A stretch of 14,168 nt of DNA, from NCBI GenBank assembly GCA_903889785.1, contig CAISYT010000069.1, positions 1 to 14,168 of the forward strand, in the 5' to 3' direction. The first letter of the stretch is position 1. Every line of letters starts with the position of its first letter. The position numbers and the translations under genes were made by a program. Of this stretch, positions 6,628-13,063 are shown one piece after another. A model generated the notes under the pieces. That model was not told the DNA's origin. It saw nothing but the letters and a program-made list of their open reading frames with translations, and ran no database searches. Origin of the DNA: an uncultured Caulobacterales bacterium. Its GTDB lineage: Bacteria; Pseudomonadota; Alphaproteobacteria; Caulobacterales; Caulobacteraceae.

Positions 6628-8495
6628 TCTGCGACTCCGATCGAGGTTCCGCGCGTCTGCCGCCGCCACAGCGCGGCATAGTCGCCGTTGGCGGCCAGCA
6701 GGGCGGCATGGTCGCCACGCTCGACAATCCGGCCGCGTTTGATCACCAGGATTTCATTGGCGTCGGCAATGGTGGACAGTCGATGCGCCACCACCAGGGT
6801 TGTGCGGCCGGCACGGGCGCGTCGCAGGGCGGTCTGGATGGCGGCTTCCGTCTTGCTATCCAGGGCACTGGTCGCCTCATCCAGCACCAGCACGCGGGGA
6901 TTGGCCAAGAGGGCGCGGGCTACGCCCACCCGCTGGCGCTCGCCTCCAGAGAGCTTGAGGCCACGCTCTCCCACGCGGGTTTCCATGCCCTCGGGCAGGC
7001 CGGCAATGAAACTGCCCAACTCGGCAGCTTCGGCGGCAGCCATCACCTGCGCCTCATCGGCGTCGGGGTTTCCGAAGGCGATATTGGCCTGCACACTATC
7101 GTTGAATAGGGCCACATCCTGCGGCACCAGCGCGACCGCCTTGCGCAGGTCCTTAAGGCTCAAGGAACGCAGGTCGACACCATCGAGCGTAACGGCACCA
7201 GACTGCGGATCGATTAACCGCAGCGCCAGCCGGATCAGCGTGGTCTTGCCTGCCCCCGATGGGCCAACGATGGCCGTGGTCTTACCCGCCTTAGCCGTAA
7301 AGCTGACGTCGATCAGACCTTCTGAGCGTGCCGTGTGCCGGTAGGAGACATTTTCAAACACCACCTCGCCCGCGGCCTCAGCCTGGAACGGCGGTAGGGC
7401 AACCGGATGCTCCGCTTCAACCAGGTCTGGGTGGGCCCGGCGTAGCTCCAGCATGTTCTCCATGTCGATAAAGGCCTGGCGAGAACCACGATAGGCGAAA
7501 CCAAGGAACTGTAGCGGCTGGTAAAGATTGACCATGATCAGGATCGAGGCGGTCACGTCGCCCGGCCCGATCTTGCCCGTCGCCGCCGCCGAACCGGCCA
7601 GCACCGCTATCCCGCCAAGGCCAAGACTGAGGATTGCCGACTGGATGATATTCATCAGGGTCATGGAATTGGCCGAGCGAACGCTGAGCACGCCATAGCG
7701 ACCCAGGGCCTGCTGATAGCCGGCAACGGTCCGGTCCTCCGCTCCGAAGGAGCGCACGGTCTCATAGTTCAGCAGGGCATCAACCACCTGGCCCGCCGCC
7801 TCATTATCCGCCTCGTTCATGGCGCGGCGGAATTCCAGGCGCCAGACTGAAAGCTTATAGGTGGCAAAGGCATAGATCAGCACCGTGGCCACGGCGGTAA
7901 GCGCGAAGCGCCAGTCGTAGGCGTGGGTCAGAACAGCAGCGGCCAGGATCAGCTCGACGAAGGTCGGGGCCAGGTTGAACACCAGGGTTTCGAGCAGCAC
8001 CTCCACGGCGCGCGAGCCCCGGTCGATCACCCGCGCCAGCGATCCGGTGCGCTTGCCCTGGTGGAAATCCAGCGACAGCGACATCGCATGCGTAAAGGCG
8101 TCGCTGGCGGCACGGTTCTGGGCGGCCTGGCCGACGGGCGCGAACACCAGATCACGCATCTGCGGGGCGGCGCTGGAGAAGAACCGCACGGCGGTCCAGC
8201 CGATGGCCAGGCCTGCAAAGACGATGGTGACCTGAGCCGGCGCGTTCTGCCCCTGCGCCACCTTATTGACCGCAGCACCCAGCAGCAGGGGCGCGGTGAC
8301 GCCCAGCGCCTTGCCAGCAAACGTCAGGCTGAGGGCTAGGCCGAGCCGGGCCTTCAGCTGCGGGGCACCCGAGCGCAGCACCAGACTCCACAACTGGCCC
8401 AGCGCGGCTGTGCGATTGACCTTGGGCATGGCAGCGTCACCGGACTGGGCAGCTTTGGCGCCGCCGGATTCGCGCGTCAAAATACCGGCTCTCAT
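6624..8495 (-). CDS. Atm1-type ABC exporter (fused membrane and ATPase domains)
   Basis: This encodes 623 residues. A six-helix exporter membrane domain (about 35-345) includes FHQGKRTGSLARVIDRG (144-160), FNLAPTFVELIL and NYETVRSFGAE (243-253), which are hallmarks of the Atm1/ABCB7 subgroup. The ATPase domain is complete: Walker A GPSGAGKT (411-418), Q-loop VPQD (457-460), signature LSGGERQR (515-522), Walker B VLVLDE (535-540), D-loop SALD, and H-loop His571. Bacterial Atm1-type exporters in alphaproteobacteria are linked to glutathione-conjugate or metal detoxification and Fe-S homeostasis. The protein should work as a homodimer in the inner membrane. The ATG at 8495 overlaps the stop of the lipoprotein gene as ATGA; an internal ATG at 8429 is a weaker alternative. 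Confidence 0.88.
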   Translation of the reverse strand: MRAGILTRESGGAKAAQSGDAAMPKVNRTAALGQLWSLVLRSGAPQLKARLGLALSLTFAGKALGVTAPLLLGAAVNKVAQGQNAPAQVTIVFAGLAIGWTAVRFFSSAAPQMRDLVFAPVGQAAQNRAASDAFTHAMSLSLDFHQGKRTGSLARVIDRGSRAVEVLLETLVFNLAPTFVELILAAAVLTHAYDWRFALTAVATVLIYAFATYKLSVWRLEFRRAMNEADNEAAGQVVDALLNYETVRSFGAEDRTVAGYQQALGRYGVLSVRSANSMTLMNIIQSAILSLGLGGIAVLAGSAAATGKIGPGDVTASILIMVNLYQPLQFLGFAYRGSRQAFIDMENMLELRRAHPDLVEAEHPVALPPFQAEAAGEVVFENVSYRHTARSEGLIDVSFTAKAGKTTAIVGPSGAGKTTLIRLALRLIDPQSGAVTLDGVDLRSLSLKDLRKAVALVPQDVALFNDSVQANIAFGNPDADEAQVMAAAEAAELGSFIAGLPEGMETRVGERGLKLSGGERQRVGVARALLANPRVLVLDEATSALDSKTEAAIQTALRRARAGRTTLVVAHRLSTIADANEILVIKRGRIVERGDHAALLAANGDYAALWRRQTRGTSIGVAE

Positions 8496-9286
8496 GACGA
8501 AAGAAGCAAACTGGTCTGCACCCCGCCGCCCGGCGTGACCCAGTCGATGCGCCATCCCAGCGCCATGCGCAGGGCGCGCATGGGTGCCGCATCCAGCGGC
8601 AAGGCCTTGGCGGCGTCGATGGTTGCAGTGGCCTCGCCGTCGCCACCGACAAGAATCTGGTGGGACTGTGCCGACAGGGGTTGGCTGGCCGCAATGGAAT
8701 AGCGGCCCTGGGCGTCGGCCTGACCCTGAGCCTCTAGGCCATCAACGCGCAGCACAAGGTTGGCCCCGGGCGAGGCACGGCCCGAGATCATCGCGCCGCC
8801 ATCGCGGTCGTAGTCCACGGCTAGAATACGCAACCGCCCACCGCCGCCGGCCAAGGAAACTGCCCCAGCACCCGCCCTCAGGCGCACAACCTGCCCGCCC
8901 GGCAAGACGGCGACATAGCCTTCCGACTGCACCGTGCGCCCCGCCACTATCATCGATAGACCATAGAGCTGCACCTCGCCGCTGTCGGGCAAATCAATGG
9001 ACCAGGTGCCCTTGGCGTCAGCCACGGCGAAAAGCGCGTCACCCGTCGGCGCGCCCAGCCGCACGCGTGCACCCGCATCCGCCTGGCCCATCAAGGTGAT
9101 CGACTTACCGGCAACACGCTGTGCGGCCGTAACGCCCGGCGGAGCGAGGTAGGCGGCTTCAGCCTTGCCCTCAGCAGCCTGGGCATTGACCGGATTACGA
9201 AAGACGGAGTCACGCCCGCAGCCAGCCGCTGCGAATGCGAGTACGACCCCTGCTAGACTTACCACCCTAAACCACGCCACTTGCAT
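8492..9286 (-). CDS. Envelope lipoprotein with bacterial Ig-like repeats
   Basis: From ATG 9286 this encodes 264 residues. A GTG at 9280 is an equally good start because GAGGA then sits 6 bases away, whereas it abuts the ATG. An upstream start at 9439 would bury the signal and is rejected. The leader VVSLAGVVLAFAAAGC ends in a lipobox with Cys23. The rest is Gly/Ala/Val-rich beta sequence with at least two similar units: GKSITLMGQADAGARVRLG then AKGTWSIDLP, and GAMISGRASPGANLVLRVDG then AQGRYSIAAS. These resemble Big/Ig-like adhesin-type folds. No catalytic motif is seen. It heads the operon with the Atm1-type exporter, so an envelope partner role is possible but unproven. Confidence 0.72.
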   Translation of the reverse strand: MQVAWFRVVSLAGVVLAFAAAGCGRDSVFRNPVNAQAAEGKAEAAYLAPPGVTAAQRVAGKSITLMGQADAGARVRLGAPTGDALFAVADAKGTWSIDLPDSGEVQLYGLSMIVAGRTVQSEGYVAVLPGGQVVRLRAGAGAVSLAGGGGRLRILAVDYDRDGGAMISGRASPGANLVLRVDGLEAQGQADAQGRYSIAASQPLSAQSHQILVGGDGEATATIDAAKALPLDAAPMRALRMALGWRIDWVTPGGGVQTSLLLSS

Positions 9287-9413
9287 TCCTCGTCCGCATG
9301 CCGATGATGCTAGATCGCCCTTCGACGGCGCACCCGCAAGCGCGCGTTGATTTTTGAGTTCCAGTAAGTCGCCAATTGTTCCAGGATGCGCGACGTTTTC
9401 CTGTGGAGATGTG

Positions 9414-10013
9414 ATGCCGCAATCGGCTCGGCAGGTCACCTCGGTCTGCGTCTATTGCGGCTCGTCGAACGACGTCGACCGCACCTTTCTGGATACGGCC
9501 ACCTATGTTGGCGAGGCCATCGCCAGGGCCGGGCTAAAATTCATCTACGGCGGCGGCGGCCTCGGCCTGATGGGCGCGGCCGCGCGCGGTGCCCACACCC
9601 AGGGTGGCAAGGTGCTGGGCATTATCCCCAATTTCCTCAAGGGCCGTGAGCAACCGTTCGAAGATGTCGAGACCGTGATCGTGAGCAACATGCACGAGCG
9701 CAAGATGATGATGTTCCAACAGTCCGACAGTTTCATGGTGCTCCCCGGCGGCATCGGCACCCTGGAGGAAATTGTCGAGCTCTTGAGCTGGCGGCGCCTG
9801 GACCTGCACCGCAAGCCGATCGTGTTCCTGAACCAAAACGGCTTCTACGAACCGCTTTTCGCCCTCTTCGACCATACGGTGGCAGCGGGTTTCACCCCGG
9901 CCGATTTTTCAAACGCTTGGCGATCAGTGGATCTTGCCGAGCAGGTGGTTCCGGCCATCTTGGCCATGGCCCATGCAGACCAACCCGAACCAAGCCCGGT
10001 CGATCTGGGCTGA
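9414..10013 (+). CDS. LOG-family cytokinin riboside 5'-monophosphate phosphoribohydrolase
   Basis: This encodes 199 residues. The ATG at 9414 has GGAG 5 bases upstream; an in-frame ATG at 9354 would add an unrelated tail and is rejected. The family signature is complete: VYCGSS (13-18), the phosphate-binding GGGGLGLMG (46-54), MHERK (93-97) with the conserved Arg/Lys, and PGGIGTLEE (111-119) with the catalytic Glu. LOG proteins cleave nucleotide 5'-monophosphates to base plus ribose 5-phosphate. In plants and some bacteria this activates cytokinins; in most bacteria it is probably nucleotide salvage or housekeeping. It is transcribed away from the lipoprotein gene across a 127-base gap and converges with the GNAT gene. 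Confidence 0.93.
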   Translation: MPQSARQVTSVCVYCGSSNDVDRTFLDTATYVGEAIARAGLKFIYGGGGLGLMGAAARGAHTQGGKVLGIIPNFLKGREQPFEDVETVIVSNMHERKMMMFQQSDSFMVLPGGIGTLEEIVELLSWRRLDLHRKPIVFLNQNGFYEPLFALFDHTVAAGFTPADFSNAWRSVDLAEQVVPAILAMAHADQPEPSPVDLG

Positions 10014-10040
10014 ACCGGCATCGGCTGGCGTGCAAAAAGG

Positions 10041-10556
10041 CTAGAGCGCCTTCTCCATCACGGCTAAACTTAGCGCCGGCTCGACCAAGACGGGAAACGG
10101 CCGCGTCTCGCCGGTCAGGACGTAACCGCGCCTCTGATAGTAGGCGATTAACTCGACCCGCCGATCGATGACGCTCAATTGCATTCTGCGCGCACCAAAG
10201 CGCTCCACTGCCAGGTTTTTCGCCGCCGCCATCAAGGCCTTGCCAAGTCCGCCCGTCTGACGCGCCGGCGAGACGGCAAGCAGACTGAGATAGGCCACAC
10301 CGCTGCCGAGATAGGACACATGCACGCACCCCGCCAAACCGACCGACGACGGGGCCACAAGCATCGCCTGGGCCGGCCCGGAAATTAAATCCATCAGCTC
10401 TTTTGGCTTTGTACGCGGCTCGAACAGAAGGTTGGCCTCGTGCGTCCAGCCACCCTGCGCGCTTTCACCACGATAAGCGCTTTCGATCAGACGATGCAGC
10501 GCCAGTAGGTCGACATTCGTCGTCCTGCGGATCGTCGGGATTTGGGTCCCGGACAA
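10041..10556 (-). CDS. GNAT-family N-acetyltransferase
   Basis: This encodes 171 residues. The acetyl-CoA-binding motif A is VSPARQTGGLGKALM (95-109), with the RxxGxG-type loop; the C-terminal motif B is AYYQRRGYVLTGE (138-150). The start is a TTG at 10556-10554 directly after the TAA of dksA. That TAA is in frame, so no earlier start exists, and the next ATG would remove much of the fold. Translation is therefore probably coupled to dksA by termination-reinitiation. The acceptor substrate is unknown. The N-terminus resembles small-molecule GNATs more than RimI-like ribosomal enzymes. Confidence 0.83.
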   Translation of the reverse strand: MSGTQIPTIRRTTNVDLLALHRLIESAYRGESAQGGWTHEANLLFEPRTKPKELMDLISGPAQAMLVAPSSVGLAGCVHVSYLGSGVAYLSLLAVSPARQTGGLGKALMAAAKNLAVERFGARRMQLSVIDRRVELIAYYQRRGYVLTGETRPFPVLVEPALSLAVMEKAL

Positions 10557-10985
10557 TTAATCATCGCGGTGAACGCGCTCACGGCGCTCGTGGCGTTCCT
10601 GGGCTTCAAGGCTCAAGATCGCGATAGGACGCGCATCCAATCGAGCCAGGCCAATCGGCTCACCGGTCTCTTCGCAGTAGCCGTAGGAGCCGTCATCGAC
10701 ACGGCGCAGGGCCTCATCGATTTTAGAGATCAGCTTGCGTTGGCGATCGCGGGTGCGCAGCTCAAGCGAGCGATCCGTCTCAGACGAGGCCCGATCAGCT
10801 AGATCCGGATGATTTTCGGTTTCTTTCTGAAGGTGGCTTACCGTTTCGCGAGATTCCCGCAGAATCTCATCTTTCCAATCCAGCAGCTTCTGCTTGAAGT
10901 AACCAAGCTGCCGCGGATTCATGAACGTCTCGTCGTCCGAAGGCTTGTAATCGGCTTCGTCCGTATTGGCACTCGCCACCGACAT
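10557..10985 (-). CDS. dksA: DksA, RNA polymerase-binding stringent-response factor
   Basis: This encodes 142 residues. The start at ATG 10985 gives the family N-terminus (NTDEADYKPSDDE); an upstream start at 11015 adds non-conserved residues. A long coiled coil (about 28-95) carries the tip motif DLADRA (61-66, the DxxDxA form), which enters the RNA polymerase secondary channel to act with ppGpp. The globular end reads GYCEETGEPIGLARLDARP, and only one of the four zinc-finger cysteines remains (Cys104); the later pair is LSLEA. This reduced-cysteine form is typical of alphaproteobacterial DksA as far as I know. The gene has its own promoter candidate and is followed without a gap by the GNAT gene. 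Confidence 0.94.
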   Translation of the reverse strand: MSVASANTDEADYKPSDDETFMNPRQLGYFKQKLLDWKDEILRESRETVSHLQKETENHPDLADRASSETDRSLELRTRDRQRKLISKIDEALRRVDDGSYGYCEETGEPIGLARLDARPIAILSLEAQERHERRERVHRDD

Positions 10986-11027
10986 TGCGTGCAACCGCCC
11001 TTTTAGTCCGTCCACCCCACGGGAGCG

Positions 11028-11055
11028 CTTATAGCAAAACAGCTATGGCGTACAA
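11028..11055 (-). promoter_or_regulatory. Promoter candidate of dksA
   Basis: The minus strand shows -35-like TTGTAC (11055-11050), a 16-base spacer and -10-like TATAAG (11033-11028), followed by about 42 bases to the dksA ATG at 10985. The -10 lies in CTATAAGCGC, the same ten bases as upstream of the PCMT-like gene. A leader with AAGGGCGG precedes the start. Confidence 0.5.
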
Positions 11056-11156
11056 CGGGTGTCGCGCGGAGCGATCACGGCCCCCTAAACTGAGGTGCAA
11101 ACTGAAGAGTGCGCGGGCCGCTAGAAGAAAACGGCGGCGCGCCAAATGAGCCTGCC

Positions 11157-11495
11157 CTAGTCACCCTTGCCGGGCTTGGGTGAGAACTGTTCTTCGAACT
11201 TGTTTGGCTTGCCGAACCACTCTGCCGCGTCAGCCGGTGCATCGCGCTTGACGGTAATATTAGGCCATACCTTCGAATAGTCTGCGTTGAGCGCCAACCA
11301 CTTCTCGGCTCCGGAATCGCTATCGGGCTTGATGGCGTCGACAGGGCATTCCGGCTCACAGACGCCGCAGTCGATGCATTCTTCCGGGTGAATGACGAGC
11401 ATGTTCTCGCCTTCGTAGAAGCAATCGACCGGGCACACTTCCACACAGTCCATGTGCTTGCAGCGGATGCATTCGTCGTTGACGATATAGGTCAT
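11157..11495 (-). CDS. fdxA: FdxA, 7Fe ferredoxin ([3Fe-4S] and [4Fe-4S])
   Basis: This encodes 112 residues beginning MTYIVNDECIRCKHMDC. Nine cysteines at 9, 12, 17, 21, 25, 40, 43, 46 and 50 match the spacing of Azotobacter ferredoxin I. By that alignment Cys9, 17 and 50 hold the 3Fe cluster and Cys21, 40, 43 and 46 hold the 4Fe cluster. The tail contains the family motif YSKVWPNIT near residues 73-81. It is a cytosolic low-potential electron carrier. It lies divergent to fpr, which encodes its probable NADPH-linked reductase. Family call is very firm. Confidence 0.96.
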   Translation of the reverse strand: MTYIVNDECIRCKHMDCVEVCPVDCFYEGENMLVIHPEECIDCGVCEPECPVDAIKPDSDSGAEKWLALNADYSKVWPNITVKRDAPADAAEWFGKPNKFEEQFSPKPGKGD

Positions 11496-11561
11496 GGCTC
11501 AATCCAGCGGTCGTGCGTGGCTGTCGATACCCTGTCGAAGGCTGTCGGTGCAACCCAAGCC

Positions 11562-11577
11562 ATCGGCGGTGGCCGAT
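11562..11577. promoter_or_regulatory. Inverted repeat in the fdxA-fpr intergenic region
   Basis: ATCGGC (11562-11567) and GCCGAT (11572-11577) are perfect complements with a 4-base loop GGTG. It sits roughly 67 bases from the fdxA start and 134 from the fpr start, where a shared operator could act on both genes. No known regulator motif is recognised. Confidence 0.35.
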
Positions 11578-11710
11578 AGATTTCCTCAACGCCAGTGCAG
11601 GGCGCGGGCGGTAGCGAACCCGGAGGCTCTGGGCTATAGGCGGCCTCCATTTCTGTTTTGACGCGCGTATGACTGAAAATTCTCTGCCACGCGCTCGAGG
11701 AACCCCGCCG

Positions 11711-12538
11711 ATGACGGCCGCTACTACCGCTCCCGTGCTGATTTCGCCCGAACAGGCCGGCTCGAACCAGATCGAGACCGTGCTTTGGGTCAAGCATTGG
11801 ACACCGTTCCTGTTCAGCTTCGGCATCACGCGTCCGGCCAGCTTCCGCTTCCGCTCGGGCGAATTCGTAATGATCGGCCTGCCCGGCGAGGGCGGCGGCA
11901 AGTCGATCCTGCGCGCCTATTCGGTGGCCAGCCCCAGCTTTGCCGAAGAGCTGGAGTTCTACTCGATCAAAGTGGCCGAGGGCCCGCTGACCTCACGACT
12001 CCAGAAGATTAAGCCAGGTGACCAGGTGCTCTTGGGCAAGAAGCCCACCGGCACCCTGGTGCTCGACGCCCTGACCCCGGGCAAGCGTCTGTTCCTGATC
12101 GGCACCGGCACAGGCCTGGCACCCTGGCTCAGCGTCGCCCGCGATCCTGATGCCTATAGCGCCTATGAGAAAATCGTCGTTTGCCACGGCGTGCGTGAGG
12201 TAGCCGAGCTGGCCTACCGCGACCTGTTCACCAAGGATATTTTTGACGATCCGCTGGTGGGTGACCAGGCGCGCGATCAGCTGGTCTACTATCCCAGCGT
12301 TACCCGCGAGGCATTCGAACGCCAGGGACGGATCACCACCCTGATCGAAAACGGCCAGATCTTCCGCGATTTGGGTATAGAGGCCAGCCAGTTTGATGCC
12401 CGCTATGACCGCGTGATGCTGTGCGGCTCCATGGCCATGATCAAGGACACCGCAGCCCTGCTGGAAACCCATGGCATGAAGGAAGGCTCTAACGCAGAGC
12501 CGGGCGACTTCGTGCTGGAACGCGCGTTCGTCGGCTAG
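11711..12538 (+). CDS. fpr: Ferredoxin-NADP(+) reductase
   Basis: This encodes 275 residues. The ATG at 11711 has GAGG 10 bases upstream and is preferred over an in-frame ATG at 11669, which has no ribosome site. The FAD-binding domain carries RAYSVASP (68-75) and the NADP-binding domain carries GTGTGLAPWLS (131-141). VMLCGSMAMI (235-244) and the C-terminal FVLERAFVG complete the bacterial FprA-like pattern. It passes electrons between NADPH and ferredoxin, or flavodoxin, and is often linked to oxidative-stress or Fe-S metabolism. It is divergent to fdxA, its likely partner. Confidence 0.94.
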   Translation: MTAATTAPVLISPEQAGSNQIETVLWVKHWTPFLFSFGITRPASFRFRSGEFVMIGLPGEGGGKSILRAYSVASPSFAEELEFYSIKVAEGPLTSRLQKIKPGDQVLLGKKPTGTLVLDALTPGKRLFLIGTGTGLAPWLSVARDPDAYSAYEKIVVCHGVREVAELAYRDLFTKDIFDDPLVGDQARDQLVYYPSVTREAFERQGRITTLIENGQIFRDLGIEASQFDARYDRVMLCGSMAMIKDTAALLETHGMKEGSNAEPGDFVLERAFVG

Positions 12539-12552
12539 CTCGCCACAGCGAG
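12539..12552 (+). terminator. Possible weak terminator hairpin after fpr
   Basis: CTCGC-CACA-GCGAG directly follows the fpr stop codon. There is no T-run, so intrinsic termination would be weak. Confidence 0.3.
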
Positions 12553-12604
12553 GGCAGACTTAAGCCACCCGCGCGCACAGAAGGTGCAGGAGCGGCTACG
12601 CACG

Positions 12605-12849
12605 ATGTCCAAGTACACGCGCAACCGACACGGGCACGGCTGTAGGAGGCCATCTGAGAGCGCGACCTGATGCTGGATGATCTGATGGAGCGGACCGCCG
12701 CCGCTGTCGCCAGCGGCGAGCCCCTGAGGATCAGTCCGCTAGCGCGTCAGACTAGGGGTAGGGACAGCCGGTAGTGATGGGGTGTGTGGCGCTATGCGCA
12801 GCAGACCATCGAACATCGGCGCTTGCAGCACCGCAAAATCGTCGCCTAA
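12605..12849 (+). pseudogene. Probable remnant of a small gene of unknown family
   Basis: ATG 12605 opens a basic frame, MSKYTRNRHGHGCRRPSE, which stops at 12668-12670. Dropping two bases from the GAGAG near 12656-12660 leads directly into ERDLMLDDLMERTAAAVASG, then EPLRISPLARQTRG. That frame meets TAG TGA at 12772-12777 and afterwards continues in the same frame as VWRYAQQTIEHRRLQHRKIVA to a TAA at 12847. The residues are coherent, with GC-rich third positions, unlike the rest of the interval. I do not recognise the family. A chance run of open frames is the alternative. Confidence 0.42.
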
Positions 12850-12907
12850 ATATCAACCACGGATGAGGCCAACTCTCCGCTAAATCCGAACCCCGCCTGT
12901 CTCAAAT

Positions 12908-12922
12908 GTTCTGACGACGTAC
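12908..12922 (+). promoter_or_regulatory. Possible degenerate LexA (SOS) box upstream of uvrA
   Basis: GTTC-TGACGAC-GTAC differs by one base from the alphaproteobacterial LexA direct repeat GTTC-N7-GTTC. uvrA is a typical SOS gene in this group. It lies about 140 bases before the start codon and overlaps the 12911-12937 hairpin, so chance is quite possible. Confidence 0.3.
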
Positions 12923-12937
12923 ACCTGGCGTCGTCAG
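12911..12937. repeat. Perfect inverted repeat with 9-bp arms
   Basis: CTGACGACG (12911-12919) and CGTCGTCAG (12929-12937) are perfect complements around the 9-base loop TACACCTGG. It is the strongest hairpin in the fpr-uvrA gap. No T-run follows directly. Confidence 0.7.
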
Positions 12938-12940
12938 CGC

Positions 12941-12959
12941 CCGCAAGGCCGTTTTGCGG
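12941..12959. repeat. Second hairpin, 6-bp arms
   Basis: CCGCAA (12941-12946) and TTGCGG (12954-12959) flank a 7-base loop, three bases after the preceding hairpin. Together they may end transcription entering from the fpr side or structure the uvrA leader. Confidence 0.5.
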
Positions 12960-13063
12960 TGACGGGGCATCATGTGGCACCCGTTGTTTATCTGTACTAG
13001 ATGCAGTGGCGAGCCTGAGCCCTATATCTCTGGGCCGACCTCCTCCCGCCGTTTCGAGCCCAG

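Larger units (their letters stand above)
12539..13063. other. Gene-poor interval between fpr and uvrA
   Basis: No intact gene of clear family is seen in these 525 bases. The first part holds a probable small decayed gene (12605-12849). The second part, 12850-13063, is non-coding and holds two consecutive hairpins (12911-12937, 12941-12959) and a possible LexA half-match (12908-12922) upstream of uvrA. Confidence 0.6.

Noticed and set aside
10557..10985. DksA with missing zinc cysteines as a defective gene
   Set aside because: The single-cysteine form is, to my knowledge, normal for alphaproteobacterial DksA, and the coiled-coil tip motif is intact.
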